Source: Telopea speciosissima
Lineage: Eukaryota > Streptophyta > Magnoliopsida > Proteales > Proteaceae
Reading direction: 5' to 3'
NCBI RefSeq assembly: GCF_018873765.1
Contig: NC_057918.1
Coordinates: forward strand, 64,606,871-64,670,870
Length of the DNA stretch: 64,000 nucleotides
Every line of letters begins with the position of its first letter. Within the stretch, counting starts at the first letter, position 1. The translations under genes were made by a program, and so were the position numbers. The notes below the pieces were generated by a model. It saw only the letters and a program-made list of their open reading frames with translations, was not told where the DNA came from and did no database searches. Of this stretch, positions 12,016 to 22,352 are shown piece by piece.

Positions 12016-13175
12016 TAAACATAATTGACTACTAATTATTAATTATATAACATAGGTTTTGCCGATTAAGTTCAATTGTAGTAATTGCATTGTATTTGTC
12101 AATATGGTTCATTTCACAAGTGTTTCATAAAATTAAAAAAGGAATGACAGCTAATCTCTACTAACATATGGTTTTTTGTTTTTCTCTATCTTATTAAAGT
12201 TTTAGCCTAAAATCAACTTAGAGCAAACAATAAGAAGAAAACCCTAAGATCTAATAATTATTGGGTAGGAAAAAAAATTCTGTAGTACTTCTAAAAATAA
12301 GTAATTGATAAGATTTTGAGAAAAGAAAACAAACAAAATTCATACCATTTTGTCATCTTTCTTCTTAACAAAGTAAAAGAGAGAACTGTGTTTGTGATTG
12401 TCAGTCCTAAGTATGTTTAAGACCAGGTGTCATATGTATCAAGATTGTGAAATAAAAAAAGAAAAAATTAATTACTAGAATTACCTAAAATTGGGTTTTG
12501 ATTTACAAAATTACACATCCAATGTAAGTCAACGAAATTACTCAAATTGAGTTTGAGTATTACTAAAATACTCAAAAATAGTATTTGGACTACGTATACC
12601 ATATTTTTCATGCGTGGAAGCTTTCAATAGACTACCAATGCCATTTCCATGAGAGTCAGCCAACATTATGTAGTGGATTCGATCAAATAAGAAAATTTGA
12701 TCGATAAGGGTGGATTTGGGAACATCTACAAAGTTGGTGGGTGATGATAGAAAACCGGCGGTGAGGCACATATGAATAACGCGAATCAAAGAAGACAAGA
12801 GTATCACCTTGAATCTAAGGTTGCTTAAATCAGATTTATATTGAAGGAGTTATGTTCCAGGAGTCAAACCTTATTTGGTGTGTGCAAATTCTGTTTCAAA
12901 TTACCCTGAATTGAAAGAAATTTTTAGACATCAAAACAAAAGATTATTTTGCCTCTCTTTCAATTTTTTAGTGATGTTATATCATAATAAAATTTATTAA
13001 ATTATTTTTATTTAAGAAAAGCCTTAGGATTTGAAAGTTTAAAATTGCCCCTACAACCCAAAAATTCAAATTTTGTTTTTGAATTGGAGGGTTTGATTTT
13101 TTTTTAAAACTATTTTTATTGGATTCAAATAGGGGGTACATGCTAATTTATGAATAATATCTTAGTATATGTAGG
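12016..13175. other. AT-rich intergenic DNA
   Basis: Nothing recognisable was found on either strand: no ORF with a known domain, no TIR pair and no LTR. Confidence 0.5.
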
Positions 13176-13179
13176 CAAT

Positions 13180-13675
13180 GTTTAAAATATCGGTATCGGA
13201 TATCATATCAGAAGGGTGGTTTTAAAAGACGTATTGTATCATTACGTATCAGAGATATGTATCGTACGCTACAGATATGAATGGAAATACACTTTTGGAG
13301 TTAAAAAGCAATACAAATAAGCAATATATAACACGTATATTGCATAAACACTAAAATGGAGAACATTGTATACCAAAACAAAAGACTTTAATCGATTTGA
13401 GTACAAATCCTTGCAAATGATCAAGTTTGATGCATCAACAAACTTAGTTTTAACTATAAGTATTGATACTCTCACAGAACCTTTAACGTATCGTTAGTAT
13501 CGGTTTGTATCGTATCATATCGGTCCATATCGAATGATACAATACGATACCAATCGAGACATACTATTTTCTAAAAAAATAAAAATAAAAATACGAATCG
13601 ATATGTTTCATATCGGTATTGATCAATACCGATACATATCGGTCAGTGTCGTATCGGCTAATACTTTAAACCATG
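13180..13675. repeat. TATCGG-rich dispersed repeat
   Basis: Clusters of TATCGGTATCG, CGATACGATACC and similar words occur at 13180-13275 and 13480-13670 and read in both orientations. The right part ends near 'taatactttaaacca', a phrase typical of this repeat. Related blocks are at 16895-17095, 40325-40465, 40885-40935, 56650-56835 and 59150-59395. They are non-coding; ORFs across them are chance. Confidence 0.6.
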
Positions 13676-13679
13676 CATG

Positions 13680-15221
13680 TAGGTGCCAAATAATTGTCAA
13701 ATCTGATTCGATACCATTTCGATTTAGGTTTCGTCAAATTTCGATGGGGATAAGTGAGTTTATATAGTTTGTTTAACCAGGTTGAATCGAAACTTGTGTA
13801 ATATCCAAAATTAAGATTTAAAACCATGATTCTAGATATACATGACAGTTGTCATTTGCACCAGCCATAAGAATTCAGTAATATAAGACATAAGAAAATT
13901 CAATGAATCTTGATAGATTTGAACCACCATCTCTTGGAAAGCCCCCAAATGCTGTACCTCTTTGATCTAAAAACTCACATACCAGAAAAATAATGATACA
14001 AATTCTGATTGAATAAGAACAACTATCAAAACTAACACAAAACATTAAAATCCAATATGAAGATAGCAAAAAGACCCTAAAACTAGATCACGTTAAAGAT
14101 TTAGAGCCCCCACATTCCTGTTGCATTGTTTTGCATGAATGTATATTATATCTTGAAAGTTGGATACCTTGAGATATTCTACCCAATGAGACTTGTCTTC
14201 TCTCTTTCTTTAGCGTTAGATTTCTTGAAATGACATTGATTTCCCCCTTCTATAATCTAAAGTATGTATTTTTTATCTTATACCAAGCGATGTAGGCCAA
14301 TACCAATTATCATTTATGGACCCCTAACATTTAAATTTAGCAGGAGCCGGTAGGTATTCACATTTTTAGCAAGCATTATTAGCAAATGGCAGAAGCATGC
14401 ATAGATCTGCATGGATAAAAATGGTGAATTCGAAGGCCAAAAAAATTAATAATCTAATAGTTAGTGTTAAGCATGAAAGAGGATCAAAATACTAGTGTGC
14501 ATAACCTAATGGTTAGTGTTAATTAAGCATGAAAATAGGATCATTTTTTAATTTTTTGTCATTTGAGGGGAGTATTAATGACTATTTAAGGTGGCGGAAA
14601 ACTTTCTCCTAATGTATAACCTATAATAACATTTACTTTCTTTGTAAAAATTTTGGAAAAAATTTAAGATTAATTAGGAACTGTCCAAACGTGTACATAC
14701 GCGTGTGTGTACGTGAGGCGCAATGTGGTGCTTTGATGGCACAGTTTGTACTTTGCACGTACGCATCATCGCACCTTAACTTTTTTTGGGTCGTCGATCA
14801 GTGAATCAGTGCAATGGTTCGGATCCGACCGTTGGATCGGTGTCTGATCCAAGGGTGCAATCCTTAGAATAAACGTTGAGCCCAATGATTGTATCCCATC
14901 CAAACAGCCATATGCAAGCCCATAATTGGCCCAGGAAATCAGTCATTTGGTAGTAACAAAAACGTTCTCTCTTAGTATCAAGGTGATTATTGTCCTTGTG
15001 AATCAGTAATTAGTCAGGTCTAATTTATCTTGGGAAGCAGATTTGTTGTAACTTGTTGCAATAATAAGGGTGCAAATACTGTCTTAAGGACAGAACGTGT
15101 TCGTTCGACTCAGGCAGACTCACCGTCCTCTTCATTTCTGTTATTAATTTTCCTACACAATACACACTGGATACATGGCATAAGGGATCCACACCTTGCT
15201 AAGGATTCCCAAGGATGGGGC
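13680..15221. other. Intergenic DNA, no recognised gene
   Basis: AT-rich. Partly duplicated phrases ('taatggttagtgttaa' and similar) occur at about 14455-14530. A GTGTGTACGTGA-rich patch is at about 14690-14720. No coding or transposon structure could be supported. Confidence 0.45.
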
Positions 15222-15230
15222 AATTACTAT

Positions 15231-15497
15231 TAGGAATGTAAACGAATGATTCAGCTCGGATAGTGCTATATCTGCATCCGCATTCGATTAGCTTTCGGAT
15301 GGATTCGGATAGTGCTAAACAAATATGGACACGGATACGAATCGGATATTTTATCTGTTTACATGTAAATATAGCTTTTCGGATAGCTATAACCTATCTG
15401 TATCCGCATCTGTTTAGCTTTCGGATAGATTCAGATAGTGTTAAACAGAGACAAACATGGATACGAAAACGGATTTCGACTTTTCATTTACACCCTT
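15231..15497. mobile_element. MITE family A, copy 2, with 9-bp target duplication
   Basis: It starts TAGGAATGTAAACGAATG and ends CATTTACACCCTT, inverted copies of each other. AATTACTAT flanks it on both sides (15222-15230 and 15498-15506). A 9-bp duplication points to a Mutator-like mover; an 8-bp hAT reading is possible if one base is chance. The interior matches copy 1 at 104-373 over almost its full length. Confidence 0.75.
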
Positions 15498-15506
15498 AAT
15501 TACTAT

Positions 15507-16560
15507 CACTCCCTTAACTTAGTCTATATTTACTAAATTCCCTACTTTAAACTTGATCTCCTCTTTTTTTTGTCAGGCAAATCAATCACGCACCTAAACC
15601 ATCAAATCACTCACGTCACAACCTTTGGAATGATGGAGATAACCTCAGCCGCTGAAGCTCTACTAGCTCCCGTGAAGCAATCGAATTGCGGAAATAGAGA
15701 AGCAAACCTTCTGGCTAAACGAAGGCCCCTATCGAAGAGACCTAACCCAAGTGGCGGAGGCCCTAAGACCGAACAACGACGAGGCCGTAGCCCACGCTGC
15801 ATTGAAGAAAAAAATACAAGAAAAAGCACATCAGGGAAATTGATGTTCATTGAAAAATTTGGTAGAAAATTTTGAAACTTTTATTGTAGATGTTAAGAAT
15901 TCATATAATATGTTTTGTTCTCTAATTTAGAACTGTTTTTTTTCGATTCTCTCCTATAACCAAAGTTCCACCTCCTTTTCTTTCCCATTATTTCAAAAAC
16001 CCCAGATTACCTCTCTATCCCAGTAACCCCGGCCATTGCCCTTAACCGACTACTTCCATCACTGCCGATTGCCGAATTATTATCCTTTCCAATTCCTAAA
16101 GTGTGACAATGCTGACAGTGTTGAGTGGAGATATTGACACCAGGCAGCTGCCATACCCAACGATTCAAGCTTATTGATATGAACGATTGGATGTGACAGC
16201 TACCAAGTGTCGACATTTCCGACTAGCACTACCGCACTTTAAGGAATTGGAGATGATAATTTTCTGCCGGTTACCCATCCTCCTCCTCCCCCTGTGCACG
16301 TCCTGCCTCACACCCTCTTCAGTCTTCACATAATCTTTGTTCTCTCCTTCACCCAATCTGTTTTCATGCCTGACAATCTAACATTTTCATGGGTTTATGA
16401 TATCCTCCTCCTTACCATCTGTCCCTCTTCTCTGGTTTTGGTGTTCCTGTCAAAGCCATTTTGGGTGTTCTTATGAGTTGCTGCTTGAGAAATGCACCAT
16501 TTTCACTCTTAGTATACTTATATGGGTAAAACATTAATTCAAATATATAAGGGAAAAGCC
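15507..16560. other. Intergenic DNA with an unassigned GC-richer patch
   Basis: The patch 15630-15830 has open frames on both strands (about 100 and 79 codons) but no family is recognised. It may be an exon remnant. Nothing else is supported. Confidence 0.4.
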
Positions 16561-16578
16561 TGGGTATCCTAGCCTTAC

Positions 16579-16598
16579 ACCGTATGCTAGCATACGGT
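16579..16598. repeat. Perfect 20-bp palindrome
   Basis: ACCGTATGCTAGCATACGGT is its own reverse complement. It sits in AT-rich intergenic DNA. It could be the centre of a decayed foldback element. Confidence 0.8.
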
Positions 16599-16784
16599 AT
16601 ATCCCTAGTATACCCATACCTCTCTTAACATATAAATACTTTTCCAAACGGATTGATCCATCGGTCGAATGCTATCGTAATGTAGGGATTACTTACTATT
16701 ATAAATCTAAAAAAGAAAATTCTCATTCAGCTCGGCACCAAAAAAATAAAAAATCAGAGTGGATCAATCTTCAACTAATTAAAC

Positions 16785-16884
16785 ATAAGAAATCGACTGC
16801 AATTGAAAAGAAAATTTGAGACAAAGCATTAGAGATAAGAAATCGACTGCAATTGAAAAGAAAATTTGAGACAAAGCATTAGAG
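16785..16884. repeat. Perfect 50-bp tandem duplication
   Basis: Units 16785-16834 and 16835-16884 are identical, beginning ATAAGAAATCGACTGC and ending AAGCATTAGAG. The lack of any mismatch suggests a recent event. Confidence 0.92.
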
Positions 16885-16894
16885 CTAGCCACCC

Positions 16895-17095
16895 ATGGTT
16901 CTAAGTATCGGTATCGTCTCGTCTGTATTAGGCGATACATATCGATTTTACTTGTTGTCAATACAGCACAGACAAGGAGTGAAATGATCAGAAAACTTGT
17001 TTTTTTTTTAAGGAAATTCAAGGGTATTTTTGTCCGATATAGCCAATCCAGACCGATACCTTATCAGTATCGTATCGGTTTTGAGGGTCCCCAAT
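16895..17095. repeat. TATCGG-rich dispersed repeat
   Basis: It has the same word family as at 13180-13675 (GGTATCGTCTCG, CAGTATCGTATCGG), with one arm at each end and a non-repeat middle. Confidence 0.5.
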
Positions 17096-17362
17096 ACCTT
17101 GCACTAAAACTAGGTAGCCCCCATTCTCTCTAGAACCAGAACCAGGCAGGCAGAATTTGCTCCTAACCAAAATCTAAACCAGGTGAGTAATAACTAAAAA
17201 CTGAGAATAGAAAAAGACATCTTTCGACTATAATAAATCCAATTAGAAAGACTCGATTCTACACAATCGTACACACAAAATCAAACTTCCTAACAGTTAC
17301 ATTATTCATTCCTTCCACTTTCTTCTTCCTCTTGTTTTCAATTCCCGTAAAAGTGAAAGTTC

Positions 17363-17827
17363 TCAGACCCCCAGAGGAGGACGAACCTCAACTCTGGAAA
17401 CACCGAGACCCTCCCTATCCTCTACAACCTTAGCCACCTCTACCTCTCCCACCACCAGCTCTGCCACTTCTTCCTCTTCTTCCTCTTCGTCTACAAAGTT
17501 CGGGTCTTTCTCGTCGATCGCCGCCGGTGCCACCTCTAACACATTCTCCGTAAGGTCACCTGGACCTTCCCACGTATACTTACCGCCGTGACCTGACTTG
17601 GGTGGTCCATAAACCAAGGGACGTCCATCAACAGGGTGACGCTCCATACGATGAACTCCCTTGTCACAAAGCTTCCTCTCAATGTATTTGATCGTCTCAG
17701 GATTGTGAGTCTTCACCTCCGCTTTCTCCACGCACATTCGTCCTTCCTCATCTTTGTGCTTTAATCGTATGATCACTGGCTCCTCTTTCGATTTGTTCTT
17801 CTCCTTCGCCTCCCTTGTCGTCGCCAT
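17363..17827 (-). CDS. Acidic-tailed plant protein, function unknown
   Basis: This single uninterrupted minus-strand frame gives 154 residues. The start at 17827 (MATTREAKEKNKS) was chosen over an in-frame Met 11 codons upstream because its context (ATATATGGCGAC) is better and the extra residues look like UTR. Residues about 5-25 are Lys/Glu-rich. Residues about 17-95 form the best-ordered part: EEPVIIRLKHKDEEGR, EKAEVKTHNPETIKYIE, RMERHPVDGRP, and KSGHGGKYTWEGP. The C-terminal third is strongly acidic, with a run of seven Glu. There is no signal peptide, membrane segment or catalytic motif. I believe similar proteins occur widely in plants, but I do not recognise a named family. The low-complexity tail together with a well-ordered core argues for a real gene rather than a chance ORF. 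Confidence 0.72.
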   Translation of the reverse strand: MATTREAKEKNKSKEEPVIIRLKHKDEEGRMCVEKAEVKTHNPETIKYIERKLCDKGVHRMERHPVDGRPLVYGPPKSGHGGKYTWEGPGDLTENVLEVAPAAIDEKDPNFVDEEEEEEEVAELVVGEVEVAKVVEDREGLGVSRVEVRPPLGV

Positions 17828-17914
17828 ATATTCTCTGGAATTAACGATTGGGGTTTTCACTTGTCTAGCTTGCTGTGACTGTTGTGACTCAAGAAGAAAT
17901 GGGAAGGTTGAGAG

Positions 17915-17995
17915 GGTTTTTATGGACGATTTTGGAAGTCGCTAGATAGAGACGGAGGGGGCGAGTTGGGCGGTACAACCTAGAAGGTTCGCTGG
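17915..17995 (-). promoter_or_regulatory. Candidate promoter: TATA-like box and minimal heat-shock-element core
   Basis: Read on the minus strand, CATAAAAACC at about 17915-17924 could be the TATA box, about 90 bp upstream of the start codon. Further upstream, 17983-17990 is GAAGGTTC (GAAnnTTC), the two-unit core of a heat-shock element. A third unit is not clear, so heat control is only a suggestion. Confidence 0.3.
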
Positions 17996-18042
17996 GATCC
18001 ATATTGATGATATGACCGATGACGGATTCTTTCTGCCCACAG

Positions 18043-18400
18043 TGATCAACACGTGTTCTTGTTATGGTAAAGACAAGAAGCTCGATCTTTCTACTCTTTT
18101 TTCCTGATATTTCTGTTCTTTTCTTAGTGGGGAATTGATTCTTGTGGGCCCCCTATGTCCTTTGTGTGGGACGAAATGTTGCTGTTACACTTGGCCCAGG
18201 GCTGAATGTTCACGTACAGACTCACAGCCGATTAGATGGAATATTTTCACAAGTTGGATTTCATCTGAATGGCTCACAGCCATTCATGTACAACTGAGAA
18301 TGGTCGCTATGGATCAACATGTGTTCTTGTTACGGTAAAGACAAGATGCTGGATCTCTGTGCTCTTAAAGCCACGTTTACTGATATTTCTGTTCTTTTCG
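18043..18400. repeat. Direct repeat pair flanking a MITE-like segment
   Basis: About 85 bp containing 'gatcaaca.gtgttcttgtta.ggtaaagacaaga' and 'tgatatttctgttctttt' occur at 18043-18125 and again at 18311-18400. Between them, about 18206-18300 is homologous, in reverse orientation, to the small MITE at 30364-30494 (TTCACGTAC...ACTCACAGCCG...TTAGATGGAAT). The flanking repeats suggest a segmental duplication around, or because of, the insertion. Confidence 0.6.
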
Positions 18401-18997
18401 TATTCTTGAGGAGGATTCGTGTCCTTTTGATAATCTTATGGGTGTTTCTGTTCTGAGTATGTGCTGAAAAACAGTAAAACAATCTTTTCATTTTCTATGC
18501 TAAAAAACCGTTTTTGACCACTTAATAAACTTATCCTGAAAACGTTTCCAAAAGACCATTGAAAGACCATTAGTGCATGATCCCACTACCACCACACACC
18601 CCCCCCCCTTTCCACTGCCGCCACCGCTTCCTCCAATGCTGTAAATGACTGAATTAGACCCTGAACTATGTCCCTAAGATGCCGAATCCAAGCTCATTGG
18701 ATTGTGCATCACAGAAGGCTGGAAGAAGTTATGGGTATTGCCCAGGTCTCAAATTTCAGGCTACTTCTTTGGGTTCTTGCCGATATCAATGCCAATCCCA
18801 CCTTCTGGTCCTTCGATTTCTCAATTCCCATCTCCAAAATTCTTCTCCATGTTACGTCCTGCAAAACTGACATTTTCTTTTTCCTTTTTAAGCTCCAAGA
18901 GGAAATGGAGAAGGAAAAGAATGATCCCCCTCGAGTGACACTGAAATAGGGCAGAGCGATGGAGAGAGAGAGAGAGAGAAAGACAAATTGTGAAGAC

Positions 18998-19803
18998 TTA
19001 GGGTTGTCTTCTCAAAGCTCTTGCGGAGGACGAGGGCTTTGTGTCAAATGTAAATGAAAAGCCAAATTGTGAAGACTTGTCGAAATTATAGACAGAACAA
19101 AACCCATCACTGTCTCTTCTCCATTAGAGACCCTAAAAAGGAAGAAGGCAGAGAGAGAGAGAGAGAGAGAGAGGGAGTTTTGGTGTCTAGTCTTGCACAT
19201 TATATAGATATAGACCTATATCAAAAGCAAAAATATCCCATCTCTTCAGGGACTGAAGTCTGGGACGGTTGAAGAGAGATATGGGAAGTAGTGATAGACT
19301 GCCCGCCATCGATCTCCCTTCTCCATTCAGCGAATTTCATGGGAATTTATCTGATTCGGAGTTACGAGAGACCGCCTATGAAATCTTCGTCGGCGCTTGT
19401 CGATCTTCTGGATTGGAGAGGAATGAGAGGTCATCGTCTCCGTCGTTGCTATCGTGTGGTTCTTCTGCTTCGCCTTCTTCTACTTCGCCCTCTTTGCAGA
19501 GATCAGTTACTTCAACTGCTGCCAGTAAGGTTAAGAAGGCCTTGGGTTTGAGATCTTCGAAGAGAAGTCCGGGAAAGGATAGTAGTTCGTCCAGGTCGAA
19601 AAAGCCGGTGACTGTTGGGGAGCTCATGAGGGTTCAGATGAGGGTTTCTGAGCAGGCTGATTCGATGAAAAACCAAATTCGAATAAAAGAAAGAATTTAT
19701 TCGAATCGCCGTTAGGGTTGTCTCCTCAGAGCTCTTGAGGAGGACGAGGGCTTTGTGTCAAATGAAAATGAAAAGCCAAATTGTGAAGACTTGTCGAAAT
19801 TAT
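18998..19803. repeat. 92-bp direct repeats bracketing the DUF810 fragment
   Basis: Copies 18998-19089 and 19712-19803 (TTAGGGTTGTC...GTCGAAATTAT) differ at only about four positions. They enclose 622 bp that hold the truncated PATROL1-like coding fragment. The motif CAAATTGTGAAGACTT occurs a third time at 18984-18999. No inverted ends or LTR ends are seen. Confidence 0.85.
19281..19715 (+). pseudogene. Truncated N-terminus of a PATROL1-like (DUF810/MUN) protein
   Basis: 144 codons from ATG 19281. The N-terminal residues DLPSPFSEF, LSDSELRETAYEIFVGACRS, and further on KVKKALGLRS and KPVTVGELMRVQMRVSEQADS, are the conserved start of plant DUF810/MUN-domain proteins. PATROL1 of this family moves a plasma-membrane H+-ATPase in guard cells. 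Full members run to about 1000 residues. Here homology stops after SEQADS (about 19662). Seventeen unrelated residues and a stop follow, with a hairpin (ATTCGAATAAA / TTTATTCGAAT, 19678-19705). The copy lacks all of the MUN domain. It lies between 92-bp direct repeats, so it is most likely a dispersed gene fragment. A (GA)n tract at 19150-19173 precedes it. A short expressed peptide cannot be excluded. Confidence 0.8.
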
Positions 19804-20039
19804 CGGGCACAGGTATTACAATTTGTTCTGTCAAAAGTCTTTCAGGGAGCATAAATTTTAATTTATGTTTCTAAAAATACTTTGTTATCAAACGATTTTT
19901 TGGTGTTTTTTCGTTTCTCAAAATGAAAAAACACCGAAAACTGTTTCTCGTAAGGTTATCAATGGAATCTTAAAGAGTATTTTAGAAAATACTAAAACCT
20001 AGAAGGGTATTTATGAACCCAAAGGGGAATTGAATTATT

Positions 20040-20872
20040 GTATTTCCTTGGCTGCTAGAATATTCTTGCTACCCTTCTTTCTCCCTTGCCGGTTGGATCT
20101 TTAGTTGGAAGGATTTTTCATACTTGGGGAAGAAGGAAAGCTCAGCCATTGAAGGGCTTTTTGGATCCATTGTTTGGTACTTGTGGAAGGCAAGAAACGA
20201 TCTCTATTTCGGTAAAGGAGTTTGGTCCCTACAGGACGTTATTTCAGCAGCTCTTCAATCTCATGGGGAGTATAGAAATGCTCAGAGGCCACCTCCTACT
20301 AGCGACCTAAAGGCTCCACCTTCCACTTTGGACTCAACTTAATGGACTCCTCCTCCTCCTCCTCATGTGTTTAAACTCAACTGTGATGCCTCTAAACGCA
20401 CCAATCTGGCCAAAGGGGGAATCGATTTTATCATTAGAGACCACAATAGTAAGCCGATTTCGGCCAAATCAATTGTCACAGAGTTCAGGAGTATTGCTGA
20501 AGGTGAAGCGTTTGCTATTCTTAGTGGTTTGCTTGAAGGTATCTCTAAAGGTACTGATCATTTACTGGTTGAGTTAGATAGTTTGGAGATCATCCAACTC
20601 ATTCAAGACCCCTCAAAGCCGGTTCCACATTCGACTTCGCCTCTTATAACGGATATCCGATACCTAGCTTCCCAGTTCATCACATGTTCTTTCTTTTTTT
20701 TACCTAGAAAAACCAATGTTATGGCTGATTTTTTAGTCAGGAAGGCCCTGTCTATACAGTATTCGACAGATTGACCAATTTCCACTCCGTGGCTATTGGA
20801 ATCTTGTATTTCTTTAGCCTCGTGCTTTGCTACTTCTTTTGAATAGAATGCTTTTTACCAAAAAAAAAAAAA
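20040..20872 (+). mobile_element. LINE 3' end: RNase H-like domain and poly-A tail
   Basis: The plus-strand frame 20124-20342 (IVWYLWKARNDLYF) leads into 20367-20774, an RNase H-like domain of L1-type plant LINEs (FKLNCDASKRT, AEGEAFAILSGL, LLVELDSLEIIQLI, and a late TNVMADFLVRKA). The chain ends in a stop and then an A run at 20860-20872. Part of the linker contains stops. Only the last third of ORF2 remains. No target duplication was identified. Confidence 0.82.
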
Positions 20873-21277
20873 GTGTAGCAGCAAAATATTTTCCGAATCT
20901 TGTAGGGGTCACAGACTGTGGCCCTGTGCCTCTTACGCATGTGGGCCAATGGGAGGAGAGGATCTAGATCAATAGGAACAACATTTCTGTCTTTCAAGTG
21001 ATAATTTTTTTTCGTAAGTAGCGGAAAAAATTTATAGAATACTTAACTCTTTTTTAAAAGAAAGAAAACAACCATTAATTGAAAAGCATGAGATGAACAT
21101 CAAAGTCACATAAAAGAAAGATAAAGCATTTCTCTCTATGTAACTTCCTGTAAAATTTTACAAGCCTATGGGAAATAAATCCCTAAGTTGGCAACATAGG
21201 CTAGGCCAACACTCTGTCTCTCTCTCCTTCATTGTTATTAACGAATCAAATCACAATGATGCTGATGAAAATGGCAT
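20873..21277. other. Short intergenic stretch
   Basis: Nothing recognisable between the LINE poly-A tail and the foldback MITE. Confidence 0.5.
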
Positions 21278-21286
21278 TTACAAAAA

Positions 21287-21669
21287 GGGTAAATTACACA
21301 TCACCCCCTGGTTTTCAAACAAAACTCAGATCACCTCTTGGTTTTTGAAAAAACGCAAATCACCCCTAGTTTAGACCCCAATATGACAAATTAGTCCTTA
21401 CCATTAGTTTTATACTGTTAATTGATGATGTCAGCCAGTTAAATAAATTTAAATCCCTAAACTACCCTTGACCAATGTTGAAGATGAAGGAAGGGTAGTA
21501 TTGTAAATTTAATTCTAATGTTTTAGTACAAGGGTAAAATAGTCATTTCATACCAATAACTAATAACAGACTTACACTGTTACTGTAGAGGGGGTGATTT
21601 GAGTTTTTTCAAAAACCTGGGGTGATCTGAGTTTCGTTTAAAAACCAGGGGGTGATGTGTAATTTACCC
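21287..21669. mobile_element. Foldback MITE (383 bp), Mutator-type 9-bp target duplication
   Basis: Inverted arms of about 80 bp begin GGGTAAATTACACATCACCC on both ends and stay highly similar inward. TTACAAAAA flanks it exactly (21278-21286 and 21670-21678). Long TIRs and a 9-bp duplication fit a non-autonomous Mutator-like element. It has no ORF of note. Confidence 0.85.
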
Positions 21670-21839
21670 TTACAAAAAACAACTATGGGCAATAATATTT
21701 TTTGTACCATCTCTTGTAAGAACTTTAGAAATTAAATAGTGTTAACCAAATATGGGGTGAGCCAAGTTAAACATAGATGAATATATTCTTTAGCTAACCC
21801 CAGACATGCAGGTGCAAAAGGAACTTTTAGAAATTTAGA

Positions 21840-22352
21840 TGGCCCATAATTGCCTCAAAAGGTCCAACATACATACATTATTGGACCTTTTGAATAAGAG
21901 TCAAAAAAATCTTATGGAAATGAAAGATCTTGGCCTAAAAGATCTAAAAAAAGATAGTGAGCATTCTAGAAAAGCCTTAAAAGAAGTTTTTCTCATTCTT
22001 TGGGTGCTCAAACTAATTTCTTTGCTGAATTTTTAACCCAATTCATAGGCTTAAAAGTTGGAGAAAAAAATAAATAAAGATATTACTCATTTATGGATTG
22101 AATGTGACTCCAGTGCAGTAGTTATTTATTTCCAAAACTAGTCCTTTCCATGAAATTTTCAACAACAATGGTTCTGGTGTATCAATATCTTGGAAAATCA
22201 CCTATTGTTACACGGTAGTGAATACTGTGACGGATTCTATGGCAAAGAAAAGTGTGGATTTACAAGATACTTCCAATTGATCCATTCATCCTCTTTTTGG
22301 TCAACATGATGTCATCTGGGACCTCCAGGAAAGATCCAGGTTTCGGTTTGAG
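21840..22352 (+). mobile_element. LINE RNase H remnant, left part, split by the LTR element
   Basis: Decayed plus-strand coding contains an RNase H-like phrase (LWIECDSSAVV at about 22090) and, frame-shifted, NTVTDSMAKKSVDLQ at about 22225. The remnant is cut at 22352 by the LTR retrotransposon and resumes at 27964, where the 3' tail runs to about 28140. Confidence 0.55.

Noticed and set aside
15570-15875. 101-codon ORF and opposite 79-codon ORF
   Set aside because: No family recognised, both strands open in a GC-richer patch; kept only as a note on the intergenic region.
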